Source: Actinomadura sp. KC345 (lineage in GTDB: Bacteria > Actinomycetota > Actinomycetes > Streptosporangiales > Streptosporangiaceae). From it: a stretch of DNA of 64,000 nt. The position numbers were made by a program, and so were the translations under genes. The notes below the pieces were generated by a model. It made no database searches. It saw nothing but the letters and a program-made list of their open reading frames with translations, and was not told where the DNA came from. The DNA lies in the NCBI RefSeq assembly GCF_004348515.1, contig NZ_SMKH01000005.1, positions 1 to 64,000 of the forward strand, in the 5' to 3' direction. Positions 9,492 through 18,205 of the stretch are shown one piece after another; position 1 is the stretch's first letter; every line of letters starts with the position of its first letter.

Positions 9492-10912
9492 CCTCCCTCA
9501 AGGACGACACCAGCGCGGCCGGAGCCGCGCAGTTCCCGACCGGGTTCCGCTGGGGGGCCGCTACCGCCGCCTACCAGATCGAGGGCGCGGCCGGTGAGGG
9601 CGGGCGCGGCCCGTCCATCTGGGACACGTTCTCCCGCACCCCGGGCAAGGTCCTCGGCGGCGACACCGGCGACGTCGCGGTCGACCACTACCACCGGTTC
9701 CCCGAGGACGTGGCGCTCATGTCCGGCGTCGGGCTGACCGCGTACCGGTTCTCCGTCTCCTGGCCGCGGGTGCAGCCGTCGGGCACCGGGACGTTCAACC
9801 AGGAGGGCCTGGACTTCTACCGGCTCCTGGTCGACTCGCTGCTGGAGGCCGGCATCGAGCCGTGGCCGACGCTCTACCACTGGGACCTCCCGCAGGCGCT
9901 GGAGGACGAGGGCGGCTGGCCCGAGCGGGAGACGGCGCAGCGGTTCGCCGCGTACGCGGACCACGTGCACGCCGCCCTCGGCGACCGGGTCCGCCACTGG
10001 ACGACCGTGAACGAGCCGTGGTGCGCGGCGTTCCTCGGCTACGCGTCCGGGGAGCACGCGCCCGGACGCCTCGACCCGGCGGGCTCCCTGCGGGCCGCCC
10101 ACCACCAGATGCTCGGCCACGGCCTGGCCGTCGAGGCGATGCGGGCCCGCCGCCCCGGCAACCGCTTCGGCGCCGCCGTCAACCTGTACGCGATCTCCCC
10201 CGCGACCGACGACCCGGCCGACGTGGACGCGGCGCGCCGCATCGACGGGTTGCAGAACCGGCTGTTCCTCGACCCGCTGCTGCTCGGCCGCTACCCCGAG
10301 GACGTCCTGGAGGACACCGCCCGGTACGGGTTCGCCCCGGCGGACGGCGACCTTCCGGTCATCAACCAGCCGATCGACCAGCTGGGCATCAACTACTACT
10401 CGCGGCACACGGTCGCGGGCACGCCGGGCGAGGCGGCGCAGACCGCGTCGTCGCCGTTCTCCACGCACTCCCCGTGGGTCGGCAGCGACCACGTCCGCTT
10501 CGTCCCCGCCGGGCGTCCCGTCACCGGCATGGGCTGGGAGATCGACGCGGGCGGGCTGCACGAGGTCCTCACGCGCGTGCACCGCGAGTACCCGGAGGTG
10601 CCGCTGTACATCACCGAGAACGGCGCCGGCTACGACGAGGCGCCGGACGGCGATGGCACGGTCCAGGACGAGGGCCGCATCGCCTACCTGGACGCGCACC
10701 TCCGGGCCTGCCACGACGCCATCGCCGACGGGGTACCGCTTCGCGGCTACTTCACGTGGTCGCTGCTGGATAATTTCGAATGGGCGTGGGGCTACTCGAA
10801 GCGTTTCGGGCTGGTCCACGTCGACTACGGCACGCAGCGCCGGGTGCCCAAGGCGAGCGCCCGGTGGTACGCGGGCGTGATCCGGCGGGGTGGGCTGCCC
10901 GGACGGGGCTGA
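9488..10912 (+). CDS. bglC: GH1 beta-glucosidase BglC-like
   Basis: This is a cytoplasmic family 1 glycosidase of 474 residues without a signal peptide, predicted to split imported cellobiose into glucose. The acid/base motif TVNEPW gives Glu176 and the nucleophile motif YITENG gives Glu377. The N-terminal [14 protein letters not shown] is typical of the family. The GTG start overlaps the cebG stop (GTGA). This gene and the second GH1 gene at 13946-15316 both lie under CebR boxes but differ clearly in sequence, so they are paralogues, not a recent duplication. Confidence 0.93.
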   Translation: MTSLKDDTSAAGAAQFPTGFRWGAATAAYQIEGAAGEGGRGPSIWDTFSRTPGKVLGGDTGDVAVDHYHRFPEDVALMSGVGLTAYRFSVSWPRVQPSGTGTFNQEGLDFYRLLVDSLLEAGIEPWPTLYHWDLPQALEDEGGWPERETAQRFAAYADHVHAALGDRVRHWTTVNEPWCAAFLGYASGEHAPGRLDPAGSLRAAHHQMLGHGLAVEAMRARRPGNRFGAAVNLYAISPATDDPADVDAARRIDGLQNRLFLDPLLLGRYPEDVLEDTARYGFAPADGDLPVINQPIDQLGINYYSRHTVAGTPGEAAQTASSPFSTHSPWVGSDHVRFVPAGRPVTGMGWEIDAGGLHEVLTRVHREYPEVPLYITENGAGYDEAPDGDGTVQDEGRIAYLDAHLRACHDAIADGVPLRGYFTWSLLDNFEWAWGYSKRFGLVHVDYGTQRRVPKASARWYAGVIRRGGLPGRG

Positions 10913-10946
10913 CCCGGACGGGCGACGGACGGACGAAGGGGGCGAG

Positions 10947-11957
10947 ATGACGGGCAGCAGCACCCGTCCCACGCTGGAGGCGGTCGCGGCGCGGGCCGGG
11001 GTCGGACGCGGCACGGTGTCACGGGTGGTCAACGGCTCGCCGCGGGTCAGCGCGCAGGCCCGCGAGGCGGTCCTGCGGGCGATCGAGGAACTCGGGTACG
11101 TGCCGAACCGCGCGGCCCGCACGCTCGTCACCCGCCGCACCGACACCGTGGCGCTGGTCGTCGCCGAGTCCGACCAGCGGCTGTTCGACGAGCCGTACTT
11201 CGCCGGGATCATCCGGGGCATCAGCAACGGCCTCGGCGACACCGGGCTCCAGCTCCTGCTCGCCCTCGCCCGCTCGCCCGCCGAGTACGGGCGGCTGGAG
11301 GAGTACCTCACCACCCAGCACGTGGACGGGGTACTCCTCACCTCCCTGCACGCCGAGGACCCGCTGCCCGCCAAGCTGGAGGACAACGGTGTGCCGACCG
11401 TCCTCGGCGGCCGGCCGCCCGGCCTGCACCCGGTCAGCTACGTCGACGTCGACAACCGCAGCGGCGCACGCGAGGCCGTCACGCACCTGATCGCGGGCGG
11501 CCGGCGGCGGATCGCCACGATCGCCGGCCCGCAGGACATGGGGGTGGGCATCGACCGCCTGGCCGGCTACCGGGAGGCCCTCGCCGACGCGGGCCTTCCC
11601 GAGTACGTCGAGTACGGCGACTTCGGCGAGGCCAGCGGCATCACCGCCGCCGAGAAGCTGCTGGCCGCCGAGCCGTCCCTGGACGCGGTGTTCGCGGCCG
11701 ACGACCCGATGGCGCTCGGCGCGCTGCGCGTCCTGCACCGGCACGGCCGGCGGGTACCCGCCGACGTCGCGGTGATCGGCTTCGACGACTCGTCCGCGGC
11801 CCCCCTGGCCGACCCGCCGCTCAGCACCGTCCACCAGTCGCCGGAGGAGATGGGGCTGGAGATGGCCCGGCTGCTCATCTCCCGCATCCGCGGCGAGACG
11901 GTCGAGGACCCGGTGGTCATCCTGCACCCCCACCTGGTGCTCCGGGACTCGGGGTGA
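10947..11957 (+). CDS. cebR: LacI-family repressor CebR-like
   Basis: This is a LacI/GalR regulator of 336 residues with an N-terminal helix-turn-helix (LEAVAARAGVGRGTVSRVVNG) and a sugar-sensing domain. Streptomyces CebR binds TGGGAGCGCTCCCA and is released by cellobiose. Both the box and the ceb genes are present here, so it most likely controls 6137-6150 and 15342-15355. AAGGGGG lies before the ATG. It is 34 bases downstream of bglC and probably in the same operon, giving negative autoregulation. Confidence 0.88.
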   Translation: MTGSSTRPTLEAVAARAGVGRGTVSRVVNGSPRVSAQAREAVLRAIEELGYVPNRAARTLVTRRTDTVALVVAESDQRLFDEPYFAGIIRGISNGLGDTGLQLLLALARSPAEYGRLEEYLTTQHVDGVLLTSLHAEDPLPAKLEDNGVPTVLGGRPPGLHPVSYVDVDNRSGAREAVTHLIAGGRRRIATIAGPQDMGVGIDRLAGYREALADAGLPEYVEYGDFGEASGITAAEKLLAAEPSLDAVFAADDPMALGALRVLHRHGRRVPADVAVIGFDDSSAAPLADPPLSTVHQSPEEMGLEMARLLISRIRGETVEDPVVILHPHLVLRDSG

Positions 11958-11971
11958 GGGCCGGCGGCGAC

Positions 11972-11977
11972 TATGAT
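11972..11977 (+). promoter_or_regulatory. -10 element for a leaderless deaminase mRNA
   Basis: TATGAT ends six bases before the ATG at 11984. No ribosome-binding site is present, so the transcript would begin at or next to the start codon. No good -35 element is seen. Confidence 0.5.
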
Positions 11978-11983
11978 CGTTTC

Positions 11984-12469
11984 ATGGGTTACGAACCTGC
12001 GGCCGATGAGCTCGTTCACCTGAACCGCTGCGTCGAGCTGGCGGCCGAGGCGCTGGAGTCGGGGGACGAGCCGTTCGGGTCGGTGCTGGTCTCCGCGGAC
12101 GGGGAGGTCCTGTTCGAGGACCGCAACCGCACCGCGGACGGCGACCGGACCCGCCACCCGGAGTTCGAGATCGCCCGGTGGGCGGCCCGCAACCTCGCCG
12201 CGGACGAGCTTCCCGCCGCCACGGTCTTCACCTCCGGCGAGCACTGCCCGATGTGCTCGGCCGCGCACGGCTGGGTCGACCTCGGCCGCATCGTGTACAT
12301 CCACTCGTCCGCGCAGGTGGCCGCGTGGCGCAGCGAGCTCGGCGTCCCCCCGGGCCCGGTCGCGGCGATCCCGATCCAGGAGGTCGTCCCGGACCTCCGG
12401 GTGGACGGCCCGGTCGCCGCGCTGGAGTCCGCGATGCGCGAGCTGCACACCCGCGCCTGCACCCGGTGA
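11984..12469 (+). CDS. Nucleoside/base deaminase, cytidine deaminase-like fold
   Basis: This is a small zinc-dependent deaminase of 161 residues in the guanine deaminase/tRNA-adenosine-deaminase-like family. The zinc and catalytic signature is HPEFE (His-x-Glu, where most relatives have HAE) followed by EHCPMCSAA, which supplies the two Cys ligands. A GTG at 11954 overlapping the cebR stop is also in frame, but the protein similarity and the -10 element favour ATG 11984. The substrate (guanine, cytosine or another base) is not determined. No functional link to the ceb genes is evident. Confidence 0.82.
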   Translation: MGYEPAADELVHLNRCVELAAEALESGDEPFGSVLVSADGEVLFEDRNRTADGDRTRHPEFEIARWAARNLAADELPAATVFTSGEHCPMCSAAHGWVDLGRIVYIHSSAQVAAWRSELGVPPGPVAAIPIQEVVPDLRVDGPVAALESAMRELHTRACTR

Positions 12470-12615
12470 CGTGCGGCGCGCCGCCCCCCATGGCCGGCGG
12501 ACGAGGACGGCACGCCGCGGTCCGATCGCTCACCTCCCGGAGACATCGACGGTCACCCGTTCTTGCATTCCGGCAATTCCTCCGGAACGGCTATAGGTGA
12601 CCAGCACGTCCGGTC

Positions 12616-12638
12616 CGGTGAAAGCGAGCATTTCACCG
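12616..12638 (+). terminator. Hairpin downstream of the deaminase gene
   Basis: CGGTGAAA and TTTCACCG form a perfect 8-bp stem around a seven-base loop. A pyrimidine-rich tract follows. It lies about 150 bases after the deaminase stop, so which gene it serves is uncertain. Confidence 0.4.
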
Positions 12639-12650
12639 TCCTTTCCGTGC

Positions 12651-12703
12651 GGGCCGCCGGACGGCGCCCCGCTTCCCCATTCCGGCGGCCCGCGGTCCGC
12701 GGG
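12651..12703 (-). terminator. Double hairpin after the SSI-type gene
   Basis: An 11-bp perfect inverted repeat (GGGCCGCCGGA at 12651-12661, TCCGGCGGCCC at 12681-12691) lies next to a short palindrome, CCCGCGGTCCGCGGG (12689-12703). The pair sits immediately after the stop of the minus-strand inhibitor gene. There is no T-run, as is usual in high-GC actinobacteria. Confidence 0.55.
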
Positions 12704-13120
12704 TTACTCGCCGAACAGGATTCCGCCGGTGTCGCGCATTGCGGCGCACCGGTTGGGATAGGTCCGCGCGAAGTGGCGCGGCTCACCGCGCCAGGTGCCG
12801 TCGGCGCTCACCCGGACGGGCGCGTGCTCCAGCGTGCACGGCCCCTCCTTCGCGGGGATCCGCGCCACCTGGCCGTCGGTGGATTCAAGCTGCTCGCACG
12901 CCTGCGGCGCGGAGCGCAGCGTCCCTCCGTCCGGTCCGCACCAGAGCGTCTTGCCGGTGACGGGCCCCTCCTGCGGCGCCACCATCAGCAGGTAGGCGCC
13001 TACCGGCTCCTTCGGCCGGGCCTGCGCGGGGGCGGCCGGCGCGAGCACCGCCATTCCCGTCGGCATCGCCATTCCCGCCAGCGCGGCGGCCCACCGGATC
13101 CGGGCACGCGGCATCGTCAT
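12704..13120 (-). CDS. Secreted subtilisin-inhibitor-like (SSI family) protease inhibitor
   Basis: This 138-residue exported protein has a signal peptide (basic start, hydrophobic stretch, Ala-x-Ala near residues 31-34) and an SSI fold. Its four cysteines (61, 75, 95, 125) match the two SSI disulfides in spacing (14 and 30 residues here, 15 and 30 in SSI). The reactive loop reads CTLEHAPV, so by alignment with SSI Cys71-Pro-Met73 the P1 residue is Leu97. Met or Lys is more familiar at that site. AAGGAGG lies five bases before the ATG at 13120, which decides the start over longer frames. It should inhibit serine proteases outside the cell. A promoter is visible at 13207-13236. Confidence 0.88.
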   Translation of the reverse strand: MTMPRARIRWAAALAGMAMPTGMAVLAPAAPAQARPKEPVGAYLLMVAPQEGPVTGKTLWCGPDGGTLRSAPQACEQLESTDGQVARIPAKEGPCTLEHAPVRVSADGTWRGEPRHFARTYPNRCAAMRDTGGILFGE

Positions 13121-13206
13121 GTCTTCCTCCTTGGATCGCCCGCCGCGATCTGCGGCATTGGCCGGCGGAAACCGTCGATTTGTGGTGGACGTCCCGCCGC
13201 ATCCAG

Positions 13207-13236
13207 ACATTAGACGTCACAAACTCCGGCGAACAA
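13207..13236 (-). promoter_or_regulatory. Promoter of the SSI-type gene
   Basis: On the minus strand TTGTTC (13236-13231) and TAATGT (13212-13207) are separated by 18 bases, about 87 bases before the start codon. The rest of the 302-base gap 13121-13422 shows no further gene. Only the ribosome-binding site of the gene at 13423 is clear on the other strand. Confidence 0.5.
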
Positions 13237-13422
13237 GACCACCTTTCGTCCCAACCCGGCCACCCGTCAACACTTAAATCAAGTCTGCCCAAGTGTGCAA
13301 TGAGCATTGCCGCCGAATGGCCGGAAATGTGCTATCGAGACCCGTCCTGCTCAACGGGACCGGGCGGCGGCGCGGCCGGCGCCGGGTGGATGATCGGACC
13401 GTTGAACCGATCCGGAGGTGAC

Positions 13423-13893
13423 ATGCCCGTCCAGCCGAGCCACCAGGCGATAGCGAACCTGATCTTCCGCTACGCGGAGTGCGTGGACGGCGCGGACTTC
13501 GCGGGGATCCGCGACCTGTTCGACGGCGCCGTGTTCACCGGCAGCGGCGGCTCGCTGCACGGCGGTGACGCGATCGCGGCCATGATGGAGAAGACGGTGA
13601 TCGTCCACGACGACGGCACCCTGCGCACCAAGCACGTCACCACCAACCTCGCCATCGAGGTGGACGAGGAGGCCGGCACGGCCCGCTCGACGGCGTACTA
13701 CACCGTCCTGCAGGCCACGCCGTCCCTTCCGCTGCAGCCGATCGCCTGCGGCACCTACCGCGACACCTTCGAGCGCCGCGACGGCCGCTGGCGCTTCGCC
13801 GAGCGCCGCATCTCCCTCGACCTCGCGGGCGACGTCGGCCAGCACCTGCGCCGCCCCGAGAAGCTCCCGCCCCACGTCCACCCCGGCGGCTGA
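13423..13893 (+). CDS. SnoaL-like / NTF2-fold protein
   Basis: This 156-residue cytoplasmic protein is of the SnoaL/nuclear-transport-factor-2 superfamily (SnoaL_4 type). The N-terminal helix IANLIFRYAECVDGADFAGI and the TTNLAIEVDE...STAYYTVLQ strands form the cone-shaped fold seen in small ligand-binding or dehydratase-like enzymes. GGAGGTGAC precedes the ATG, and an upstream frame extension has no ribosome-binding site. It stands alone between the SSI gene and the convergent beta-glucosidase gene. The substrate is unknown. Confidence 0.82.
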   Translation: MPVQPSHQAIANLIFRYAECVDGADFAGIRDLFDGAVFTGSGGSLHGGDAIAAMMEKTVIVHDDGTLRTKHVTTNLAIEVDEEAGTARSTAYYTVLQATPSLPLQPIACGTYRDTFERRDGRWRFAERRISLDLAGDVGQHLRRPEKLPPHVHPGG

Positions 13894-13945
13894 CGCCCCG
13901 GGCGGCCCGGCCCGGCCTCCCCCGGGGCGAGCCGCTCCCGCGAGT

Positions 13946-15316
13946 TCACGGCCGCCCGCGATGCGCGCCGATGGTGTCGCGGTACCAGTGGGCGCTGTCC
14001 TTCCAGGTGCGGTCGCCGGTGGAGTAGTCGACGTGGACGAGGCCGAAGCGCTTGGAGTAGCCGTAGGCCCATTCGAAGTTGTCCAGCAGCGACCAGGCGA
14101 AGTAGCCGCGGACGTCGGCGCCCGCGTCGCAGGCTCTCTCCACGGCCTCGATGTGGTCGCGCAGATAGGCGATGCGGCGGTCGTCGCGGACGCGGCCCTC
14201 GTCGTCCACGGCGTCGTCGAACGCCGCGCCGTTCTCGGTGACCATCAGAGACGTGCCCGGGTGGTCGCGGTGCAGCCGCAGAAGCAGCTCCTCCATCCCG
14301 GTCGCGTCGATCGGCCAGTTCATCGCCGTGTAGGGGCCGGGCTGCCGGACGAACTCGACCTCGTCGCAGCCGACGAACGGTGTCGCCGCGCCCTGCCGGT
14401 GGCCGTCCGCGTGTTCGCGCGGCGATACGCCGTCCCATCGCCGGACGAGCGTGGGCGAGTAGTAGTTGACGCCGAGGACGTCGACGGGCGCGGCGATGAT
14501 CCCGGTGTCGCCGTCGCGCAGGAAATCCCAGTCGGTCAGGGCCGCGGTGTCGTCCAGGAGGTCGGCGGGATAGCCGTTGCCGAGCATCGGGTCGAGAAAC
14601 ACGCGGTTGGAAACGGCGTCCACCCGCCGGACGGCCTCGGCGTCGCCGCGCAGGTGGTGGAGGTTGAGCGTGACCGAGTGCCGGGTGGACGGGGAGACCA
14701 CGCCGCGCAGCGCCAGCACCGCCAGGCCGTGCGCGAGGTTGAGGTGGTGGGCGGCGGCGAGCGCGTCCGCCGGGTCGGTGCGGCCCGGCGCGTGCACGCC
14801 GGACGCGTAGCCGAGGAAGGCCGAGCACCACGGCTCGTTCAGCGTCGTCCACGTGTGGACGCGGTCGCCGAGGACGCGCCCGATCCGCTCGGCGTAGTCG
14901 GCGAACCGGCGGGCCGTGTCGCGCTCGGGCCAGCCGCCCGCGTCCTCCAGGTCCTGCGGGAGGTCCCAGTGGTAGAGGGTCGCGACGGGCGCGATGCCGT
15001 GGGCGAGGAGGTCGTCGACCAGGCGGGAGTAGAAGTCGATGCCCTTCTGGTTGGGCGTCCCGCCCGGCAGGACGCGTGACCAGGAGATGGAGAACCGGTA
15101 GGCGTCGAGGCCCAGGGCGGCAATCGTCGCGACGTCCTCTTCCTGGCGGTGGTAGTGGTCGGTGGCGACGTCGCCGGTCTCGCCGTTGAGCACCTTGCCA
15201 GGGGCGCGGCTGAAGGTGTCCCAGATGGACGGTGCGCGGCCGTCCTCCCGGGCCGCCCCCTCGATCTGGTACGCGGCGGTGGCCGCACCCCACACGAATC
15301 CGTCCGGGAAGCCCAT
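13946..15316 (-). CDS. Second GH1 beta-glucosidase under a CebR box
   Basis: This is a family 1 glycosidase of 456 residues with no signal peptide, so cytoplasmic. The acid/base is Glu161 in TLNEPW and the nucleophile is Glu361 in TENGAAF. The start is clear from the family N-terminus [15 protein letters not shown] perfect CebR palindrome lies 26 bases upstream, so it should be induced together with cebEFG-bglC by cello-oligosaccharides. It is monocistronic. The two GH1 enzymes may differ in preferred chain length. Confidence 0.92.
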   Translation of the reverse strand: MGFPDGFVWGAATAAYQIEGAAREDGRAPSIWDTFSRAPGKVLNGETGDVATDHYHRQEEDVATIAALGLDAYRFSISWSRVLPGGTPNQKGIDFYSRLVDDLLAHGIAPVATLYHWDLPQDLEDAGGWPERDTARRFADYAERIGRVLGDRVHTWTTLNEPWCSAFLGYASGVHAPGRTDPADALAAAHHLNLAHGLAVLALRGVVSPSTRHSVTLNLHHLRGDAEAVRRVDAVSNRVFLDPMLGNGYPADLLDDTAALTDWDFLRDGDTGIIAAPVDVLGVNYYSPTLVRRWDGVSPREHADGHRQGAATPFVGCDEVEFVRQPGPYTAMNWPIDATGMEELLLRLHRDHPGTSLMVTENGAAFDDAVDDEGRVRDDRRIAYLRDHIEAVERACDAGADVRGYFAWSLLDNFEWAYGYSKRFGLVHVDYSTGDRTWKDSAHWYRDTIGAHRGRP

Positions 15317-15341
15317 CGCCTCTCCTCTTCCACCGACAGCT

Positions 15342-15355
15342 TGGGAGCGCTCCCA
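15342..15355. promoter_or_regulatory. CebR operator box before the second beta-glucosidase
   Basis: This is the perfect palindrome TGGGAGCGCTCCCA, identical to 6137-6150, 26 bases before the start of the minus-strand beta-glucosidase. It also lies 41 bases from the 3' end of the kinase-CBM2 gene transcribed towards it. Confidence 0.88.
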
Positions 15356-15395
15356 TCGTAACCCGTGCCCGGACGGGTGAGCGCGGGAAGGCCGG

Positions 15396-16748
15396 TCAGG
15401 TGCGGCATTCGCCGCCGTTGAGCGTGAACCGGGACGGATGGCCGTTGGCGCCGTCCTGCCGTCCGAGGAACCCGAACTCGGCCGTCCCGTCCGGCGGGAT
15501 CGACCGGTTCCAGTCCGCCGCCGTCACCGTCACCGCAGCGCCCTCCTGGACCTGGCTGCCGTTCCACACCTGGGTGATCGCCTGCCCGTCAGGGAACGCG
15601 AAACCCAGCCGCCAGCCGTCGATCGCGCCGTCGCCGAGGTTCGTGATCCGCACCGTGACCTGGAAGCCCTGCGGCCACGTCCCGTCGACCCGGTACGCCA
15701 CCGAGCAGGCGGCCGCCGGCCGCGTCGGCGCCGGGCTCGCGGCCGGCGGCGCGGCCGGCCGCTCGGACGAGCCGGGGGCCAGCGCCGCCAGCAGCACCGC
15801 CACGAGCGCGATCGCCCCGGCCGCCGCCCCGGCGATGATCAGCGCCTTCCGCGGTGCGGCCGGGCCGGCGTGCGCGGTCTCGCCGGACGGGACGGGGTCG
15901 TCCAGCACGCGTGTCGGGTCGCGCGGCACCGCGCCCGGGGGCGGGCCGCCGTCCGGCGTCCCGGCGGGCTCCGGTGCGGGGAACGGGGCGAGCTGCACTC
16001 CGGCGGCGCCGGCGAGGACCCGCGCCGCCTCGGTGGCGGCGGGCCGGGCCTGCGGATCCCCGCTGAGGCAGCGGGCGCAGACGGCGCCGACCTGGTCCGG
16101 GACGTCCGGCGGGAGGGTGGGCGTGCCCCCGGACGAGGCACCGGCCAGGCACTCCTGGAGGACGACGCCCAGGGAGAACATGTCGGCCGCCGAGGTCGGA
16201 GGCGTGCCGGACAGGAGTTCGGGCGCGACATACGCCGGGGTGCCGAGGAGCGGGCCGCGGGGCCCGGCCGGGCCGGTGAAGGCGATGCCGAAGTCGAGGA
16301 CCTTCACGCCGACCCGCGTGAGGAACACGTTCGCGGGCTTGACGTCGCGGTGCACGATCCCGGCAGCATGGGCCGCGCCCAAGGCGTCGGCGACGCGGGC
16401 GCAGATCCCGGCGGCCTCGCGCCACGGAAGCGGGCCCCGGGAGAGGCGGTCCGCCAGGCTCTCCCCCTCCAGCGACTCCATGACCACGTACGGAACGCCT
16501 TCGTGCTCCCCGTAGTCGTAGACGCCGGTGATGCTGGGATGGGCGAGGCCCGCGGCGGCCTTCGCCTCCTGGCGGAGCCGCCGCGTGAACTCCTCGGGCC
16601 AGCCCTCCTTGGGCACCTTGACCGCGACCGCCCGGTCGAGGACGAGGTCGACCGCGCGCCAGACGGTGGCCATGCCGCCCGCCCCGAGGGGACGCTCCAG
16701 GCGGTAGCGCTCCCCCAGGAGATCCCCCGCGGCGACGGTCTCGGCCAT
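15396..16748 (-). CDS. Membrane Ser/Thr protein kinase with extracellular family 2 cellulose-binding domain
   Basis: This 450-residue protein combines four parts in order. A Hanks-type kinase spans 1-250, with G-loop GAGGMATVW, Lys44, HRDVKPAN with catalytic Asp135, and DFG at 152-154. A Pro-rich juxtamembrane linker follows (251-300). One membrane helix spans about 301-324. After a Pro/Ala linker comes an outside domain (348-448) resembling CBM2, with terminal Cys348 and Cys448 and conserved Trp residues (DGW, QVWN, ADWN). Kinases of the PknB family usually carry PASTA or other sensor domains here, so this one could sense cellulose or another polysaccharide. That is inference. The ATG at 16748 has no ribosome-binding site, but TAAACT lies seven bases upstream, suggesting a leaderless mRNA. 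It faces the CebR-box beta-glucosidase gene in the same direction. Confidence 0.9.
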   Translation of the reverse strand: MAETVAAGDLLGERYRLERPLGAGGMATVWRAVDLVLDRAVAVKVPKEGWPEEFTRRLRQEAKAAAGLAHPSITGVYDYGEHEGVPYVVMESLEGESLADRLSRGPLPWREAAGICARVADALGAAHAAGIVHRDVKPANVFLTRVGVKVLDFGIAFTGPAGPRGPLLGTPAYVAPELLSGTPPTSAADMFSLGVVLQECLAGASSGGTPTLPPDVPDQVGAVCARCLSGDPQARPAATEAARVLAGAAGVQLAPFPAPEPAGTPDGGPPPGAVPRDPTRVLDDPVPSGETAHAGPAAPRKALIIAGAAAGAIALVAVLLAALAPGSSERPAAPPAASPAPTRPAAACSVAYRVDGTWPQGFQVTVRITNLGDGAIDGWRLGFAFPDGQAITQVWNGSQVQEGAAVTVTAADWNRSIPPDGTAEFGFLGRQDGANGHPSRFTLNGGECRT

Positions 16749-16788
16749 GGACCGGAGTTTATGCCGTACCCGGTCGGCCCACGCGGGC

Positions 16789-17580
16789 TCAGGGAACCAG
16801 GTAGCGGCCGTCGCGGGCGTCGGTGATCGCCATGTGGCCGGGGGCGTGCCCGATGGCCAGCTTGGGACGGGACGCCATCACGGCCGCCTGCGGGGTCACT
16901 CCGCACGCCCAGAAGACGGGGATCTCGTCCACCCGGACATCGACGGGGTCGCCGAAGTCGGGCCTGGCGAGGTCGTCGATGCCGAGTTCGACCGGGTCGC
17001 CGATGTGCACGGGTGCGCCGTGGACGGCCGGATACCGGGACGTCACCCGGACGGCGTCGGCCACCTGCCCGGCCGGGACGGGACGCATCGAGACCACGAG
17101 CGGGCCGCCGAACTCCCCGGCCCGGCGGCACATCCGGTTCGTCCGGTACATGGGGACGTTGCGGCCCTGCTCGATGTGGCGGAGCGGGACGCCCGCGTCG
17201 CGGAGCGCGTCCTCGAAGGTGAAGCTGCACCCGATGAGGAACGAGACCAGGTCGTCCCGCCAGTGGTCGGTCACGTCGATCGTTTCGGCGACCGGTTCGC
17301 CCTGCTCGTAGACGACGTATCCGGGAAGGTCGGTGCGCAGGTCCCCGGAGAAGAGGGGCAGGGAGACCTCACCGGGTTCGGCGACGTCCAGGACGGGGCA
17401 CGCCTTGGGGTTGCGCTGCGCGAACAGCAGCAGGTCGTACGCCTGATCGCGGGGCACGGCGATGAGGTTGGCCTGCGTCCAGCCCGCGCACCAGCCGGAG
17501 GTGGGGCAGCTCAGCCCCGTGCGGAACAGGGCCCTGGCCTGGTCCGGCGAAAGCGCCCGCGGATCGATGGGTGCGGTCAT
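16789..17580 (-). CDS. DUF1445 family protein (putative hydro-lyase / D-glutamate cyclase-like)
   Basis: This 263-residue protein is of the DUF1445 family, whose members are annotated as putative hydro-lyases or as D-glutamate cyclases. Family hallmarks include [15 protein letters not shown] near the N-terminus, [13 protein letters not shown] and [18 protein letters not shown] lies before the ATG at 17580, which is chosen over a longer frame. It lies 40 bases upstream of the kinase-CBM2 gene on the same strand. A large hairpin lies just upstream. No partner genes such as a 5-oxoprolinase are in the window. Confidence 0.82.
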   Translation of the reverse strand: MTAPIDPRALSPDQARALFRTGLSCPTSGWCAGWTQANLIAVPRDQAYDLLLFAQRNPKACPVLDVAEPGEVSLPLFSGDLRTDLPGYVVYEQGEPVAETIDVTDHWRDDLVSFLIGCSFTFEDALRDAGVPLRHIEQGRNVPMYRTNRMCRRAGEFGGPLVVSMRPVPAGQVADAVRVTSRYPAVHGAPVHIGDPVELGIDDLARPDFGDPVDVRVDEIPVFWACGVTPQAAVMASRPKLAIGHAPGHMAITDARDGRYLVP

Positions 17581-17592
17581 CGTCGCTCCTGA

Positions 17593-17645
17593 GTCCGGGT
17601 CTGCGGCGCCCGACACCCCCACGCCGGGCGCCGCATGACCCGGAC
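17593..17645. other. Large hairpin upstream of the DUF1445 gene
   Basis: Outer arms GTCCGGGT (17593-17600) and ACCCGGAC (17638-17645) and an inner GC-rich stem form one long hairpin, 13 bases before the DUF1445 start. It may be an old terminator of a lost gene or a leader structure. The bases from here to 17751 show nothing else that can be named. Confidence 0.4.
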
Positions 17646-17751
17646 GGCCCAGCTACTGGACAACGCCAGGGGGCCTCGCATGCAGAACGCCCGGGCCCCG
17701 CTCGATGGTTCCCGTTTCACGAAATCGACTCGAATCCCGGGACGCATCCCC

Positions 17752-17886
17752 TCACCCCCAGAGCTCGTCCAGGCCGGACAGGGAGTTCCAACCCAGGTAG
17801 AGGGCGGGCAGCCAGGCGGCGGCGCCGAGGACGGCGAGCGCGGCGAGGCCGTAGCCCGCGCCGGGCAGGACGCGGTTGCCGAGTTG
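17752..17886 (-). pseudogene. C-terminal fragment of a membrane protein
   Basis: About 45 codons read as a hydrophobic stretch (YGLAALAVLGAAAWLPALYL) ending at a stop. The upstream part has no membrane-protein character and runs into an unrelated fragment on the other strand. This suggests the tail of a lost gene, whose family is not recognised. Confidence 0.35.
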
Positions 17887-17894
17887 GCGCGTGG

Positions 17895-18093
17895 GCGGAC
17901 GTGGGCACCGCCGACATCCGCTTCCACCAGGCGATCGCCGCCCTCGTGGGCAGCCCGCGCGTGGACGAGATGGCCCGCCACCTGCTGGCCGAGATGCGCC
18001 TGGTCTTCCACGAGATGGGGTCGCCGCGCGAGTTCCACGAGCCGTACCTCGCCCGCAACCGCCACCTCTGCGACATGATCGCGCGCGGCGGCC
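17895..18093 (+). pseudogene. Fragment of a GntR/FCD regulator
   Basis: About 65 codons encode the core of an FCD ligand-binding domain (ADIRFHQAIAALVGSPRVDE, then LARNRHLCDMIARGG). There is no DNA-binding domain and no intact C-terminus. The similarity stops just before the right-end hairpin of the TnpB element. It looks like a remnant truncated by insertion or deletion. Confidence 0.6.
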
Positions 18094-18114
18094 GAGCGGG
18101 AGCTGTGGTCCTAC

Positions 18115-18205
18115 GTCAGCTTCTCGGCCGTGAACGGCCGAGCTTGCGGCTAGGGCCCCAGCTGGATGCCGGGATGGACTGCCGCGTCCAGCACCCGACC
18201 CCGGG
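18115..18205 (-). ncRNA. Candidate omega RNA (right-end reRNA) of TnpB
   Basis: On the minus strand, directly after the tnpB stop, the DNA ends in a perfect 8-bp hairpin with loop TTCA (CTCGGCCG/CGGCCGAG, 18142-18123) flanked by AAGCT and AAGCTGAC. Terminal hairpins of this kind close the guide RNA of TnpB systems, and the next bases outside (below about 18115) would be the guide. The 5' end probably lies within tnpB and cannot be placed. Confidence 0.45.

Noticed and set aside
9377-11386. Long minus-strand frame of 669 codons
   Set aside because: It is antisense to cebG, bglC and cebR, which carry clear family motifs.
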